A DNA stretch of 64,000 nt from Paraburkholderia kirstenboschensis (lineage in GTDB: Bacteria; Pseudomonadota; Gammaproteobacteria; Burkholderiales; Burkholderiaceae), in the NCBI RefSeq assembly GCF_904848585.1, contig NZ_CAJHCR010000001.1, positions 1,364,001 to 1,428,000 of the forward strand. Reading direction: 5' to 3'. The number at the start of each line of letters is the position of its first letter. Position 1 is the first letter of the stretch. The position numbers and the translations under genes are program-made. This document shows positions 26,368 to 36,488 of this stretch, one piece after another. Under the pieces are notes generated by a model. That model was given only the letters and a program-made list of their open reading frames with translations, was not told the DNA's origin and did no database searches.

Positions 26368-27888
26368 ATGTCGACGCTTCCGCGAGCCGACCTTCCGCCC
26401 ACACCGGGCATGCCGGGTGGTCCTGGGATGCCCGGCACCGTACGCGCGCCGCGCACCGCGTCGCGCAAACGCCGCGAGTGGCTGCCCGCGGCCATGCTGT
26501 GGCTGGTCACGGCCGTGCTGATCGTCGCGCATCAAGGCACGGTGCTTACGCTCGCGTTTCCGGTCCTCGCAATCGGGACGGGCCTGTGGCTCTACTTCAA
26601 GAGCCCGGCGCGCTATATCGGCTTCATGTGGTGGCTCTGGTTCCTGAGCCCGGAAGTGCGCCGTCTCGCCGACTGGTCCAAAGGCTCGTTCACGCCGACG
26701 AGCCTGATCCAGGTCGCGCCGCTCGCCGTCACGATGATCAGCGCGTTATCGCTCGTACGCTACTACAGGCTGCTCGGACAACGGCGCGGCCTTCCGGTGC
26801 TGCTGATCCTGCTCGGACTCGTCTACGCCTATCTTGTCGGCGTGATTTCGAGCGGTCCGCTCGCGGCCACCTACGACCTCGCGAACTGGCTGTATCCGAT
26901 TCTGATCGGCTTTCACATCATGGCGAACACGCGCCAGTATCCGCTGTACCGCGACACCATAGTGAACACATTCATCTGGGGCATGCTCGTGATGGGCGGC
27001 TACGGTCTGATCCAGTTTTTCATCATGCCGCAGTGGGACGCACTGTGGATGCTCGGCTCGCAGATGAACTCGCAAGGCGACCCGGTGCCGATGGGCGTGC
27101 GCGTATTCAGCACGATGAATTCGTCAGGGCCGTTCGCGTTCGCGATGATGGGCGCGATGGTGTACGTGATGGCGGCCACGCATCGCGTGCGCTGGGTCGC
27201 CGCGGCGCTCGGTTTCTTTTCGTTTGCTTTAAGCCTCGTGCGCTCCACATGGGGCGGCTGGGTCATCGCGTTGCTGATCCAGCTGATCAAGTCCAACAAC
27301 AAGGTGCGGGTGCGTATTGTCGCGAGCGCGGTGTTGCTCGCGGGACTGTGCGTGCCGCTCCTCGCCGTCGGTCCGGTGGCCGAGCGTATGCAGGCGCGTT
27401 TGTCGACCATCGTCAATCTGAACGACGACCAGAGCTACGCGGCCCGCAACCAGTTCTATGCAACCTTCGCCAAAACGGCCTTTACGGATGTCTCCGGCGA
27501 AGGCATGGGTGCGACCGGCACCTCGACCAAGCTCTCGAACGACGGCGGCCAGCTCGGCCAGTACGGCAACTTCGACAGCGGCGTGATGAACATCCCGTTC
27601 GTGCTCGGCTGGCCCGGCACGCTGCTTTACATGTCCGGCATCGTCTGGCTATTGACGCGCGCCGTGCTTGCGTCGTTCAAGCTGCGCAACGACAAGTACG
27701 TGTCCGCTTGTCTGAGCCTGTGCCTTGCGACTTTCGCGATGCTGGTGTTCACCAATTCGCTGGTCGGCACTGGCGGGCTGCTGCTTTTCATGAGCGTTTT
27801 TTCAATTCTTTCCGCGGTGCATTACGAAAAAATCAACCGCGCCGGTACGTTATTCCGCACGCAACTTTTCCACGGAGGCACTGATTGA
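26368..27888 (+). CDS. bceI: Polysaccharide polymerase (Wzy/O-antigen ligase type)
   Basis: A 506-residue polytopic membrane protein with about 11-12 hydrophobic segments and a larger periplasmic loop near residues 340-400 (around NDDQSYAARNQFYATFAKTA), as in the Wzy_C/O-antigen ligase family. A proline-rich N-terminus of about 40 residues precedes the first membrane segment. It should polymerise flipped repeat units in the periplasm. Its stop overlaps the TTG start of the next glycosyltransferase. No other polymerase candidate lies in the locus. Confidence 0.87.
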   Translation: MSTLPRADLPPTPGMPGGPGMPGTVRAPRTASRKRREWLPAAMLWLVTAVLIVAHQGTVLTLAFPVLAIGTGLWLYFKSPARYIGFMWWLWFLSPEVRRLADWSKGSFTPTSLIQVAPLAVTMISALSLVRYYRLLGQRRGLPVLLILLGLVYAYLVGVISSGPLAATYDLANWLYPILIGFHIMANTRQYPLYRDTIVNTFIWGMLVMGGYGLIQFFIMPQWDALWMLGSQMNSQGDPVPMGVRVFSTMNSSGPFAFAMMGAMVYVMAATHRVRWVAAALGFFSFALSLVRSTWGGWVIALLIQLIKSNNKVRVRIVASAVLLAGLCVPLLAVGPVAERMQARLSTIVNLNDDQSYAARNQFYATFAKTAFTDVSGEGMGATGTSTKLSNDGGQLGQYGNFDSGVMNIPFVLGWPGTLLYMSGIVWLLTRAVLASFKLRNDKYVSACLSLCLATFAMLVFTNSLVGTGGLLLFMSVFSILSAVHYEKINRAGTLFRTQLFHGGTD

Positions 27889-29114
27889 GAGTCGCCATTG
27901 TCACGCACGTTGTGCGCCATAACGACGGCCAGGGGCGCGTCAACCACGAGATCGCGCGCGCGGCGCTCGACGAGAATATCGGCGTCACGCTGATCGCCTC
28001 GCACGTGGCGCCCGATCTGCTCGTTCATCCGAATGTACGCTGGGTGCCGATGAAAATCGGCCGCTGGTGGCCGACCAATCTGCTACGCCAGCAGGTGTTC
28101 GCATTCAAGAGCGCGATGTGGCTGCGCTCGCATCGCCGCGAATACGACGTGCTCCATGTGAACGGCTTTATCACGTGGATGCCTGCCGACGTCAACACGT
28201 CGCACTTCGTGCATAGCGGGTGGCTCGGCAGCAAGTACTACCCGTTCGGTCTCACGAAGGGCGCGTGGTCCGCGTATCAGTCGGTGTATACGCGCTGCAA
28301 CGCGTTGCTCGAGCGCTGGGCCTACCGGCGCTCGAAGGTCATCACGGCGGTGTCGCAGAAGGTCGCCGATGAAATCCGCGCGATCGGCCTCACGCCCGAT
28401 AACCGTGTCGACGTGATCTACAACGGCGTAGATACGCGCGGCTTTGCCGCGGCCACCGGCGATCGCGCGAAGTTCGGTTTACCGCAAGACGCATTCTTGC
28501 TGCTGTTCGTCGGCGATCTGCGTACTCCGCGCAAGAACCTCGGCACCGTGCTCGCCGCACTCAAGCATTTGCCCGAGCACGTGCATATCGCGGTGGCGGG
28601 TTTTCTGCCGGGCAGTCCGTATCCGGACGAGGCGAAGGCGCTCGGCATCGCGCATCGCGTGCACTTTCTCGGGCTCGTCAAAGAGATGCCGGTGTTGATG
28701 CATTCGGTCGATGCGTTCGTGTTTCCGTCGCGTTACGAGGCAATGAGCCTGTCGCTGCTCGAAGCGATGGCGGCCGGGCTGCCGGTCGTGACCGCGCGCA
28801 CTGCGGGGGGCGCGGAGATCATCACGCCGGAATGCGGAATCGTGCTCGACGATCCGGACGATCCGAAGGCGCTTGCGGGAGCGGTCGCACGCCTCGCCGC
28901 CGATGACGACGCGCGTCGCAAGATGGGCGTGGCTGCCAACGAACTCGCGACCGGTTTCGGCTGGGCGCGCATGGCCGCGCAATATATCGCGCTGTATCGG
29001 CAGATCGAAGGGCAGCAGAAGAATCGCCGGCGCAAAGAAGCCGAGGCGGCAGTGGTTGCGAAGACCGACGCGCTCACGCTGAACACGCTGGCCGGACACA
29101 AGCGCGTTGAATGA
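27885..29114 (+). CDS. bceJ: Family 4 glycosyltransferase
   Basis: A 409-residue GT4 enzyme. It starts at TTG 27885, overlapping the polymerase stop as TTGA, with GGAGG 6 bases upstream; the rare start and overlap suggest coupled, tuned translation. The N-domain reads RVAIVTHVVRHNDGQGRVNH. The donor domain has LLLFVGDLRTPRKNLGTVLA and FPSRYEAMSLSLLEAMAAGL followed by PVVTARTAGGAEII. It acts with the neighbouring transferases in repeat-unit assembly. Confidence 0.92.
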   Translation: MRVAIVTHVVRHNDGQGRVNHEIARAALDENIGVTLIASHVAPDLLVHPNVRWVPMKIGRWWPTNLLRQQVFAFKSAMWLRSHRREYDVLHVNGFITWMPADVNTSHFVHSGWLGSKYYPFGLTKGAWSAYQSVYTRCNALLERWAYRRSKVITAVSQKVADEIRAIGLTPDNRVDVIYNGVDTRGFAAATGDRAKFGLPQDAFLLLFVGDLRTPRKNLGTVLAALKHLPEHVHIAVAGFLPGSPYPDEAKALGIAHRVHFLGLVKEMPVLMHSVDAFVFPSRYEAMSLSLLEAMAAGLPVVTARTAGGAEIITPECGIVLDDPDDPKALAGAVARLAADDDARRKMGVAANELATGFGWARMAAQYIALYRQIEGQQKNRRRKEAEAAVVAKTDALTLNTLAGHKRVE

Positions 29115-29166
29115 CGCGACGCGCGACCGTCCACCACAACTCACCGGATACAAAGAGGCAACGACA

Positions 29167-30333
29167 ATGACGACAAGCTCAATCAAATCGCTGCAGATCG
29201 GGATGCACTGGTTCCCGGAACGCGCGGGCGGCCTCGACCGCATGTACTACTCGCTCGTCGGCGCGCTGCCGGGCGCGGGCGTCGCCGTGCGCGGCGTCGT
29301 GGCCGGCTCGCCGAAGGTCGCCGCCGACACGGGCGGCGCGATCAACGGTTTCGGCTCCGCGGGCCAGTCGCTACCTTTGCGGTTGATGGCCGCGCGCCGC
29401 GCGCTGCGCCAGGAAATCGGCACGTCGCGGCCCGACGTGATCTCGTCGCACTTCGCGCTCTATACGTTTCCGGGCCTCGACGTGACGCGCGGCATTCCGC
29501 AGGTCTCGCATTTTCAGGGACCGTGGGCCGACGAGAGCCATGTTGAAGGCGCGGATTCACTCGGCCAGCGCGCTAAGCGTTATCTCGAACAATCGGTCTA
29601 TGCGCGCTCGTCGCGTCTCATCGTGTTGTCCGAGGCGTTCGGCAAGATTCTCACTTCGCGTTATCGCATCTCGCCGGAGCGTGTGCGCGTGGTGCCGGGC
29701 TGCGTCGACGTCGAACAATTCAATCTGCCGGTCACGCCCGCCGAGGCGCGTCTGAAACTGCAATTGCCGCAGGACAGGCCGATCGTGCTGGCGGTGCGGC
29801 GTCTCGTGCGCCGCATGGGCCTCGAGGATCTGATCGACGCGGTCAAGCTGCTCAAGCCGAGCCACCCTGATGTGCTGCTTCTGATCGCGGGCAAGGGGCG
29901 TCTCGCGGACGAATTGCAATCGCGCATCGACGAGGCCGGCTTGCAGGACAACGTGAAGCTTCTCGGCTTCGTGCCGGATCAGCATCTGGCGGCGCTTTAT
30001 CGCGCGGCGAATATCAGCGTGGTGCCGACAGTCGCGCTCGAAGGCTTCGGTCTCATCACGGTCGAGTCGCTCGCGTCTGGCACGCCGGTGCTGGTGACGC
30101 CGGTTGGCGGCCTGCCCGAGGCCGTCGCGGGGCTGTCGCCCGATCTGGTGCTGCCGGAGACCGGCGCGAAGGCGATCGCGGCAGGACTAGCCGGCGCGCT
30201 GAGCGGCTCGCTGAAGCTGCCCGATGCCGATGCGTGCCGGCGCTATGCGCGCGAGAACTTCGATAACTCGGTGATCGCGAAACGGGTCGCGTCGGTGTAT
30301 AGCGAGGCTATTGCCGCGGGCGGGGTGCATTGA
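29167..30333 (+). CDS. bceK: Family 4 glycosyltransferase
   Basis: A 388-residue GT4 enzyme, last gene of the first plus-strand run. The N-domain has LQIGMHWFPERAGGLDRMYY. The donor domain has VLAVRRLVRRMGLEDLIDAV and LEGFGLITVESLASGTPVLV. The ATG at 29167 is chosen because AGAGGC lies about 9 bases upstream and the product then begins at the domain; the longer frame overlaps the previous gene. A strong terminator follows at 30378. Confidence 0.92.
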   Translation: MTTSSIKSLQIGMHWFPERAGGLDRMYYSLVGALPGAGVAVRGVVAGSPKVAADTGGAINGFGSAGQSLPLRLMAARRALRQEIGTSRPDVISSHFALYTFPGLDVTRGIPQVSHFQGPWADESHVEGADSLGQRAKRYLEQSVYARSSRLIVLSEAFGKILTSRYRISPERVRVVPGCVDVEQFNLPVTPAEARLKLQLPQDRPIVLAVRRLVRRMGLEDLIDAVKLLKPSHPDVLLLIAGKGRLADELQSRIDEAGLQDNVKLLGFVPDQHLAALYRAANISVVPTVALEGFGLITVESLASGTPVLVTPVGGLPEAVAGLSPDLVLPETGAKAIAAGLAGALSGSLKLPDADACRRYARENFDNSVIAKRVASVYSEAIAAGGVH

Positions 30334-30377
30334 TCGAGCAGTGAGATTTGCTGAGACTTGCGGAAGGAAATGACAAA

Positions 30378-30414
30378 GGCGGCGGCTCCAGTACAAGGGA
30401 GCCGCCGCCTTTTT
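30378..30414 (+). terminator. Strong intrinsic terminator ending the first exopolysaccharide operon
   Basis: Perfect 12-bp arms GGCGGCGGCTCC (30378-30389) and GGAGCCGCCGCC (30398-30409) with an 8-base loop, followed by TTTTT (30410-30414). It may also act weakly on the minus strand, where three T follow the inverted arm. Confidence 0.92.
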
Positions 30415-30497
30415 CTTACGCTTACTTTTGTGCCGCCGCCACTGCATCGCCGCGGTGTTGCCCGCATCATCGCGATGCGGGCGTGCGCGGCCGCTGA

Positions 30498-31550
<1,053 letters not shown>

Positions 31551-31580
31551 TCAATATTGGTAAAAGAAAAAAAGAGCACC

Positions 31581-32345
31581 TCAGAGCGTGCCATCCAGGA
31601 GCCGCCGCACCAGCGGTTCGACGACCTGAAAATCCTGCTCGGCCTTGAGCCTGTACAACCCAGGCTTCGGATGCGCGCCGTCGGACATCAACGTCTTCCA
31701 GTCCGGCAGACTGCTGATGTACGCAAACTGGTCGACGAGCGGCACCTGCTGTTCGGCGGCCACACGGCGCGTCATCGCGACCATCGAGGCAAGCCGCGCA
31801 TTCAGCCGGTTATCGGGCATCGGATTCGCCGTCTCCAGCACCGGCTCCTTGCCGAGCGCGCGAGCGGTTTTGACGAGCGCGGTTTGCGCTGCGTAGAACT
31901 GCTCGGGCGTCTGGTTCTGCATCACTTCGTTGATGCCGTAGTTGATCAACACGATCCGCGCGGGCGACGCCGCGAGCCGTTCGCGCCATGGCAAACCGGC
32001 GGTAGGCCCGGCGCGCCGATTGCCCGTGCCGTCGAGCAATTGCGTGGCCATCGTGCCGCCCATTCCATAGTTGGCCACGCGCACACGGTCGCCATGATGC
32101 GTCTGCAACTCGTCCTGCAGATAAGCCACGGCGTTCTGCGCTTGAGGCGCGCAATGGCCTTCGCTGCATGAAATGCCGAGCGTCGTCGAATCGCCGTATG
32201 CGTCGATCAGCACCTGTGTCTGCGCTTGAATCTGCGCTTGCACCTGCACTTGAGCGGCTTGAACGATGCCGGCTGGCGCAGACAGAGACAGTGCCGCAAG
32301 CGACGCGAATATCGCGGCCGCCGTGGGCCGTGCGGGGCATCTCAT
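31581..32345 (-). CDS. Exported SGNH/GDSL-type hydrolase
   Basis: A 254-residue protein with a signal peptide ending near GIVQAA, a short Gln-rich stretch (QVQVQAQIQAQTQV), then an SGNH hydrolase fold: IDAYGDSTTLG (block I, nucleophile Ser), NYGMGGTMA (Gly), INYGINEV (Asn) and SDGAHPKPGLY (Asp/His). It is probably periplasmic. Its ATG overlaps the acyltransferase stop by ATGA, so the two are coupled, suggesting it removes or transfers O-acyl groups on the polymer. It may correspond to a bceP-type gene, but I cannot confirm that name. Confidence 0.85.
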   Translation of the reverse strand: MRCPARPTAAAIFASLAALSLSAPAGIVQAAQVQVQAQIQAQTQVLIDAYGDSTTLGISCSEGHCAPQAQNAVAYLQDELQTHHGDRVRVANYGMGGTMATQLLDGTGNRRAGPTAGLPWRERLAASPARIVLINYGINEVMQNQTPEQFYAAQTALVKTARALGKEPVLETANPMPDNRLNARLASMVAMTRRVAAEQQVPLVDQFAYISSLPDWKTLMSDGAHPKPGLYRLKAEQDFQVVEPLVRRLLDGTL

Positions 32346-33442
32346 GCGCGGCTTTGCGGTACTTGCGGCGCAGCGCTCGGCACGCCCGCACCGGTGGCCA
32401 CGGTTGTCGTATGCAAGTTGCCGCGCGAACCGAAGATCAGGCGCTTCTCAAACCCGAACCACGTGAGACTCGCGTACGCGATCGTGATAGCGAGCGCGAG
32501 CGCCGCGGTCACATAGCGGTTCATTTGCAGGGGCCACAGCGCATAGAGCACGCTCAGATGAATCAGATAAATCGTGTAGCTGATCGTACCGATGTACACG
32601 AGCACCGGATTGCACAGCAGCCGTTTGACGATGCCCTTGCTTTGCAGGGCGATGACCACGACGGACGTGCAAAGCACCAACGAAATGCTGTAAAGCCCCG
32701 CATTCGACAGCGGCGTATTGGCCGCGCGAAACCGCGGAAAGTGCAGATGCAGCCAGGCGAGCGCGGCGAGGGCAGCGATCACGCCCAGCACCGCGACGCC
32801 CTTGAACGGTTCGAGTGCGTGACGATCGCGCCGCACGGCGACGGCAAGCAGCGCGCCGGCCGCGAGCAGATCCATGCGAAACGGCGTGAGGTAATAGATC
32901 GGCCAGAACGAATCGAACCAGGGCGTGGCAACTGCGCGAAGCACCGGCACGAGCAGGACCAGCGCGGCGGCCACCCACGCGAGCGCACGTTCGGGCACGA
33001 ACAGAATCACGAACGGCCAGACGATATAGAACTGCTCTTCAACCGCAAGCGACCACAGCACATTGAGGCTGTCGTGCCCGCTCTGATTCAGCGCGTCGCC
33101 AATGTTCGTTGCGAAGAATGCGTACCACTGCCAGTGCTGCGCCCAGCCGAAGCCGAACAGGATCGAGGAGACCGCCATCAGCAGCAGATAGGGCGGCAGG
33201 ATGCGCCGTGCACGGCGTGCGTAGAAGTAGCCGAAGTACGACTGCTCGCGCGCCTTGCGTTCTAGCAGGATGCCGGTAATCAAAAAGCCGCTGAGAACAA
33301 AGAACAGATCGACGCCCATCCACAGCGGCGCTTTCAACGCGTGCTGCGCGAACACCGCTAACACGGCGATCGCGCGCAAGCCGTCGAGCTGCACGATGCG
33401 GCGTGAATGGGAAGGCGCTGTGGGCAGTGCGCTAGCAGTCAT
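32342..33442 (-). CDS. bceO: Membrane O-acyltransferase (acyltransferase 3 family)
   Basis: A 366-residue polytopic protein of the OafA/NodX type with about ten membrane segments. The N-terminal signature IVQLDGLRAIAVLAVFAQHA includes the conserved Arg and His; LFFVLSGFLITGILLERKAR and a SLAVEEQFYIVWPFVI block follow, typical of acetyltransferases acting on polysaccharides. The start at 33442 (MTASALP) is chosen because the domain begins about 18 residues later; the upstream extension is not acyltransferase-like. It likely acetylates the exopolysaccharide. Confidence 0.9.
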   Translation of the reverse strand: MTASALPTAPSHSRRIVQLDGLRAIAVLAVFAQHALKAPLWMGVDLFFVLSGFLITGILLERKAREQSYFGYFYARRARRILPPYLLLMAVSSILFGFGWAQHWQWYAFFATNIGDALNQSGHDSLNVLWSLAVEEQFYIVWPFVILFVPERALAWVAAALVLLVPVLRAVATPWFDSFWPIYYLTPFRMDLLAAGALLAVAVRRDRHALEPFKGVAVLGVIAALAALAWLHLHFPRFRAANTPLSNAGLYSISLVLCTSVVVIALQSKGIVKRLLCNPVLVYIGTISYTIYLIHLSVLYALWPLQMNRYVTAALALAITIAYASLTWFGFEKRLIFGSRGNLHTTTVATGAGVPSAAPQVPQSRA

Positions 33443-34220
33443 GAACCGTCCATGGTGTGAAGCGGAAGAGCCGCGAGGAGCCGCGAGGAGCCGCGAGCAG
33501 GGCAGAAAGCCAGTGGCGCCCGCTGCGGCCGCGACGTTGATGCAATTGATTCTAGGCAAAAGAAAATCGCGAAAAAACGGGAATGAAATGGATAAATGAA
33601 TCAGATTGAAACAGGGTGTTTCGTTATGCATTTGCGCGACGTTTCCATGCTTGTGTCGCGCTCATGACGATGGGTGCACTCTGGTTGCAAATAACGTGAT
33701 GAAGTGACCATCCACACTGCGTGGCTTGGTAAAAAGATGAGCGACAGCGGTGCGTGCATGGATCGTTCGCCACCTTGGACGGCCATATTTTCTTTCAATC
33801 TATTTTTAAAATGATTTCTTTCGCATCGTTTTAAAGCGGCGAATATTTTTGAATTATTTTCGATTTTCGTCGCGGCGTTTTTTACGCGTAATGTGAACCT
33901 TGCGGATTGGGCGGCCAAGGACTGCGCGTGCGCCGCGCACCGCGTTCGTTCGACGCGGCGTATCGCAGCGTGGCGCGCCTGCGTGACCGAAGCGGGAGGG
34001 CGCGTGTGCTGACGCCGTGCCGGAAAGCAAGCTTCGCGCTGCGCCGTCATCTTTCACTGAGTTTGCTATGTGCCGATAACCGCGCGCGTTCATGAATGGC
34101 GCTTGCCATAACTCTTGCAATGGCGCTTGCATTGGCGCTCGTGTCAGCACGCTCGCATATTCGCGTACCCGCATCACAGTTCTGTCAAAGCATCGGTTCG
34201 CATCGACTGGAGGACATACC
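33443..34220. other. Divergent intergenic region with an AT-rich core
   Basis: 778 bp without a supported gene between divergent acyltransferase and beta-propeller genes. Three 10-bp tandem copies of AGCCGCGAGG lie at 33469-33498. The core near 33780-33890 is very AT-rich and has an imperfect dyad AAAATGAT/ATCGTTTT (about 33807-33833). Promoters for both directions are expected here; a silencer-bound region is plausible. Confidence 0.5.
33469..33498. repeat. Triple 10-bp tandem repeat upstream of the acyltransferase
   Basis: AGCCGCGAGG occurs three times in a row (the last copy ends in C), 27-56 bp upstream of the acyltransferase start codon and therefore likely in its promoter or 5' leader. 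Repeat-number change would alter spacing there. Confidence 0.8.
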
Positions 34221-36422
34221 TTGCCCCGTTTCACGTTCAAAAGCTGGCTCGCGGTATTCGCGTGCGTCGTCGGACTGGCTGCTGCATCAGCCAGTTTGAC
34301 GGCTCGGGCGGAAACGGCGTTGAACGCGAAGACGTCATGGATCGGCAACACGTTTGGTTTCGGCGACGGCACGTGGGCGCAGATCAACATCACGGCGATC
34401 GCCGTCGCGCCCGACGGCAAGGTCTATACGAATGCGCCGTGGGACGAAAGCGGCGCCGAGGCGAGCGTCTATCAGAACGGCAAGATGGTCGGCTTCGCGG
34501 GCGGCACGCATGGCTGGGGCAACAGCGGCGGCAACGCGATCGCGATCAATCGCAAGTACGCTTTTGTCGCCATTGCGGTCGGCAACGAAAAAGGCCGGCT
34601 GGTCGAGCAGGGCGTGTGGCCGGCAAAAGGCAAGCAGTGGTTCGGCATTTCGCGCCGGCAGATTGCCGATCCAAAGCGTGCCGCGCCGTTTCAGCCCGCG
34701 GCGAAAGCGGCTGATCCGCATGCGCAACTCGCGGCCGGCTTCCTGATGATGAACGAAGTGCCGACGGGCACGAGCGCCGAAATCGGCGGACTCGCGGCTA
34801 ACGAGACCACGCTCTATGCGGCCAATACGGCGCGCGACCGCATCGAGGTGTACGACGCCGAGTCGATGCAGCAGAAGGCCGCGTGGAGCGTGCACGAGCC
34901 TGGCCGGATCACGCTTGCGCCGGACGGCACGCTGTGGGTGCTGAGCGGTACGCGCAACGATCGCGCGCCGCATGTCGAGCACTACACGCCGGGCGGCAAG
35001 CGCATCGAAGAGAACATCGAACTGCCCGCCGATACCCTGGCAGTCGATATCGCCGCCGACGCGAAAGGCCGCATTCTGATCGCCGACAACGGCCCGCGAC
35101 AGCAGGTGCTGTTCTTTAGCAAGAACGCTGGCCGTTACGCGCAGTCGGGCTCACTGGGCGAGCGCGGCGGGATTTTTAGCGGCGTCGCGGGAAGGCCGGG
35201 ACCGCAACGTTTCAACGGACTAACAGGCGTAGGCGTGGATGCGAGCGGAAACGTCTATGTATCGACCAACGGCATCGGCCCGCGTTATGAGCCGATCGGC
35301 GCGGGCCTCGGCGCGACGCTCGAAAGCTACGCGCCTGACGGCAAGCAGAACTGGCTCGTGCAGGGACTGCTTTTCGTCGATGGCGCGTGGATCGATCCGT
35401 CGCGGCCAGACAGTGTGTATACCGGAAACAAGCGTTTCGAGCTCGATCTTTCGAAGCCCGCGGGGCAGGACTGGAAATATGTCGGATTCCTGTCTAACCG
35501 CTTCAAATATCCGGACGACCCGGTCTTCCACACCGATCAGTATCCCGGCTTGCCGATTGCCCGCAAGCTGAAGGGCCACACGTTCCTGTACCTGACCGAC
35601 ATGTATGCGGACCATCTGAAGATCTATCGCTTCGATCCGCAACGCGATGGCGAGACGGCGATTCCGTCCGGCTTTATCGCTGGCCGCGAGCGCGCGGTCG
35701 CCAGGGTGCCGAACGCGCCGCCGGGCGGCGACTGGATCTGGCGCGACACGAACGGCGACGGCAAATTCAATACCGACGAATTCGCCCCGAACACGAGCGG
35801 CACGAAGCTCGCGGGCGGTTGGGGCTGGTGGGTCGACACCGCGGGAGACATCTGGCGCACGCGTGACACCAAGGGCATTTATCGCTTTCGCTTCGGCGGT
35901 CTGGATGCCAAGGGCAACCCCGTCTATTCATATTCGGACCTCACGCAGTACCCGGTGCCACAACCGTTCACGGAACTGCATCGCGCGATCTACGAACCCG
36001 ACACCGACACGATGTACGTGAGCGGCTATACGCCCGACACGCCGTTCGATCGGGGCTTCTGGAAGGAAGTGGGCCGCGTGCTGGTGCGCTACGACAAATG
36101 GTCGAGCGGCAAGCCGGTGCAACGCTATTCAATCGCGCTGCCATGGCAAACGCAGAGCAAGCCCATCGCGACGATTATCGGCCTCACGGTCGAGCGGCAA
36201 TACATCTTCGGCGTCGAACCGGTGGGCGCGGTGCATGTGTGGGACAAGGACAGCGGCCGCGAACTCGGTGTGATCCGGCCCGGCCCCGAAGTGGGTCGGG
36301 CGTCCGGCTGGGTCGACGTACCCAACGGCATCAGCGCGGCGAAGCGAGCCAACGGCGAGTACCTGGTATTCGTCGAGGAAGACGCACGCGGCAAGGTGCT
36401 GATGTACCGCTGGAAACCTTGA
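34221..36422 (+). CDS. Secreted beta-propeller (NHL/SMP-30-like) protein with an EF-hand loop
   Basis: A 733-residue exported protein. The TTG at 34221 follows TGGAGGAC and begins the signal peptide (FKSWLAVFACVVGLAAASAS, cleavage near ARAE). The mature part is built from repeated blade-like strands such as IAADAKGRILIADNGPRQQV and VDASGNVYVSTNG, fitting a beta-propeller. Residues 509-520 (DTNGDGKFNTDE) are a canonical EF-hand calcium loop. No protease or lyase active site is recognised. It is next to the flippase gene, so a role in periplasmic or surface handling of the polymer is inferred, not shown. Confidence 0.75.
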   Translation: MPRFTFKSWLAVFACVVGLAAASASLTARAETALNAKTSWIGNTFGFGDGTWAQINITAIAVAPDGKVYTNAPWDESGAEASVYQNGKMVGFAGGTHGWGNSGGNAIAINRKYAFVAIAVGNEKGRLVEQGVWPAKGKQWFGISRRQIADPKRAAPFQPAAKAADPHAQLAAGFLMMNEVPTGTSAEIGGLAANETTLYAANTARDRIEVYDAESMQQKAAWSVHEPGRITLAPDGTLWVLSGTRNDRAPHVEHYTPGGKRIEENIELPADTLAVDIAADAKGRILIADNGPRQQVLFFSKNAGRYAQSGSLGERGGIFSGVAGRPGPQRFNGLTGVGVDASGNVYVSTNGIGPRYEPIGAGLGATLESYAPDGKQNWLVQGLLFVDGAWIDPSRPDSVYTGNKRFELDLSKPAGQDWKYVGFLSNRFKYPDDPVFHTDQYPGLPIARKLKGHTFLYLTDMYADHLKIYRFDPQRDGETAIPSGFIAGRERAVARVPNAPPGGDWIWRDTNGDGKFNTDEFAPNTSGTKLAGGWGWWVDTAGDIWRTRDTKGIYRFRFGGLDAKGNPVYSYSDLTQYPVPQPFTELHRAIYEPDTDTMYVSGYTPDTPFDRGFWKEVGRVLVRYDKWSSGKPVQRYSIALPWQTQSKPIATIIGLTVERQYIFGVEPVGAVHVWDKDSGRELGVIRPGPEVGRASGWVDVPNGISAAKRANGEYLVFVEEDARGKVLMYRWKP

Positions 36423-36488
36423 CGACTCGTCGGCAACACCACGCATGACGAAAAAAACAGGCAATCGTAGTCGAACCCAGGGCATCCG

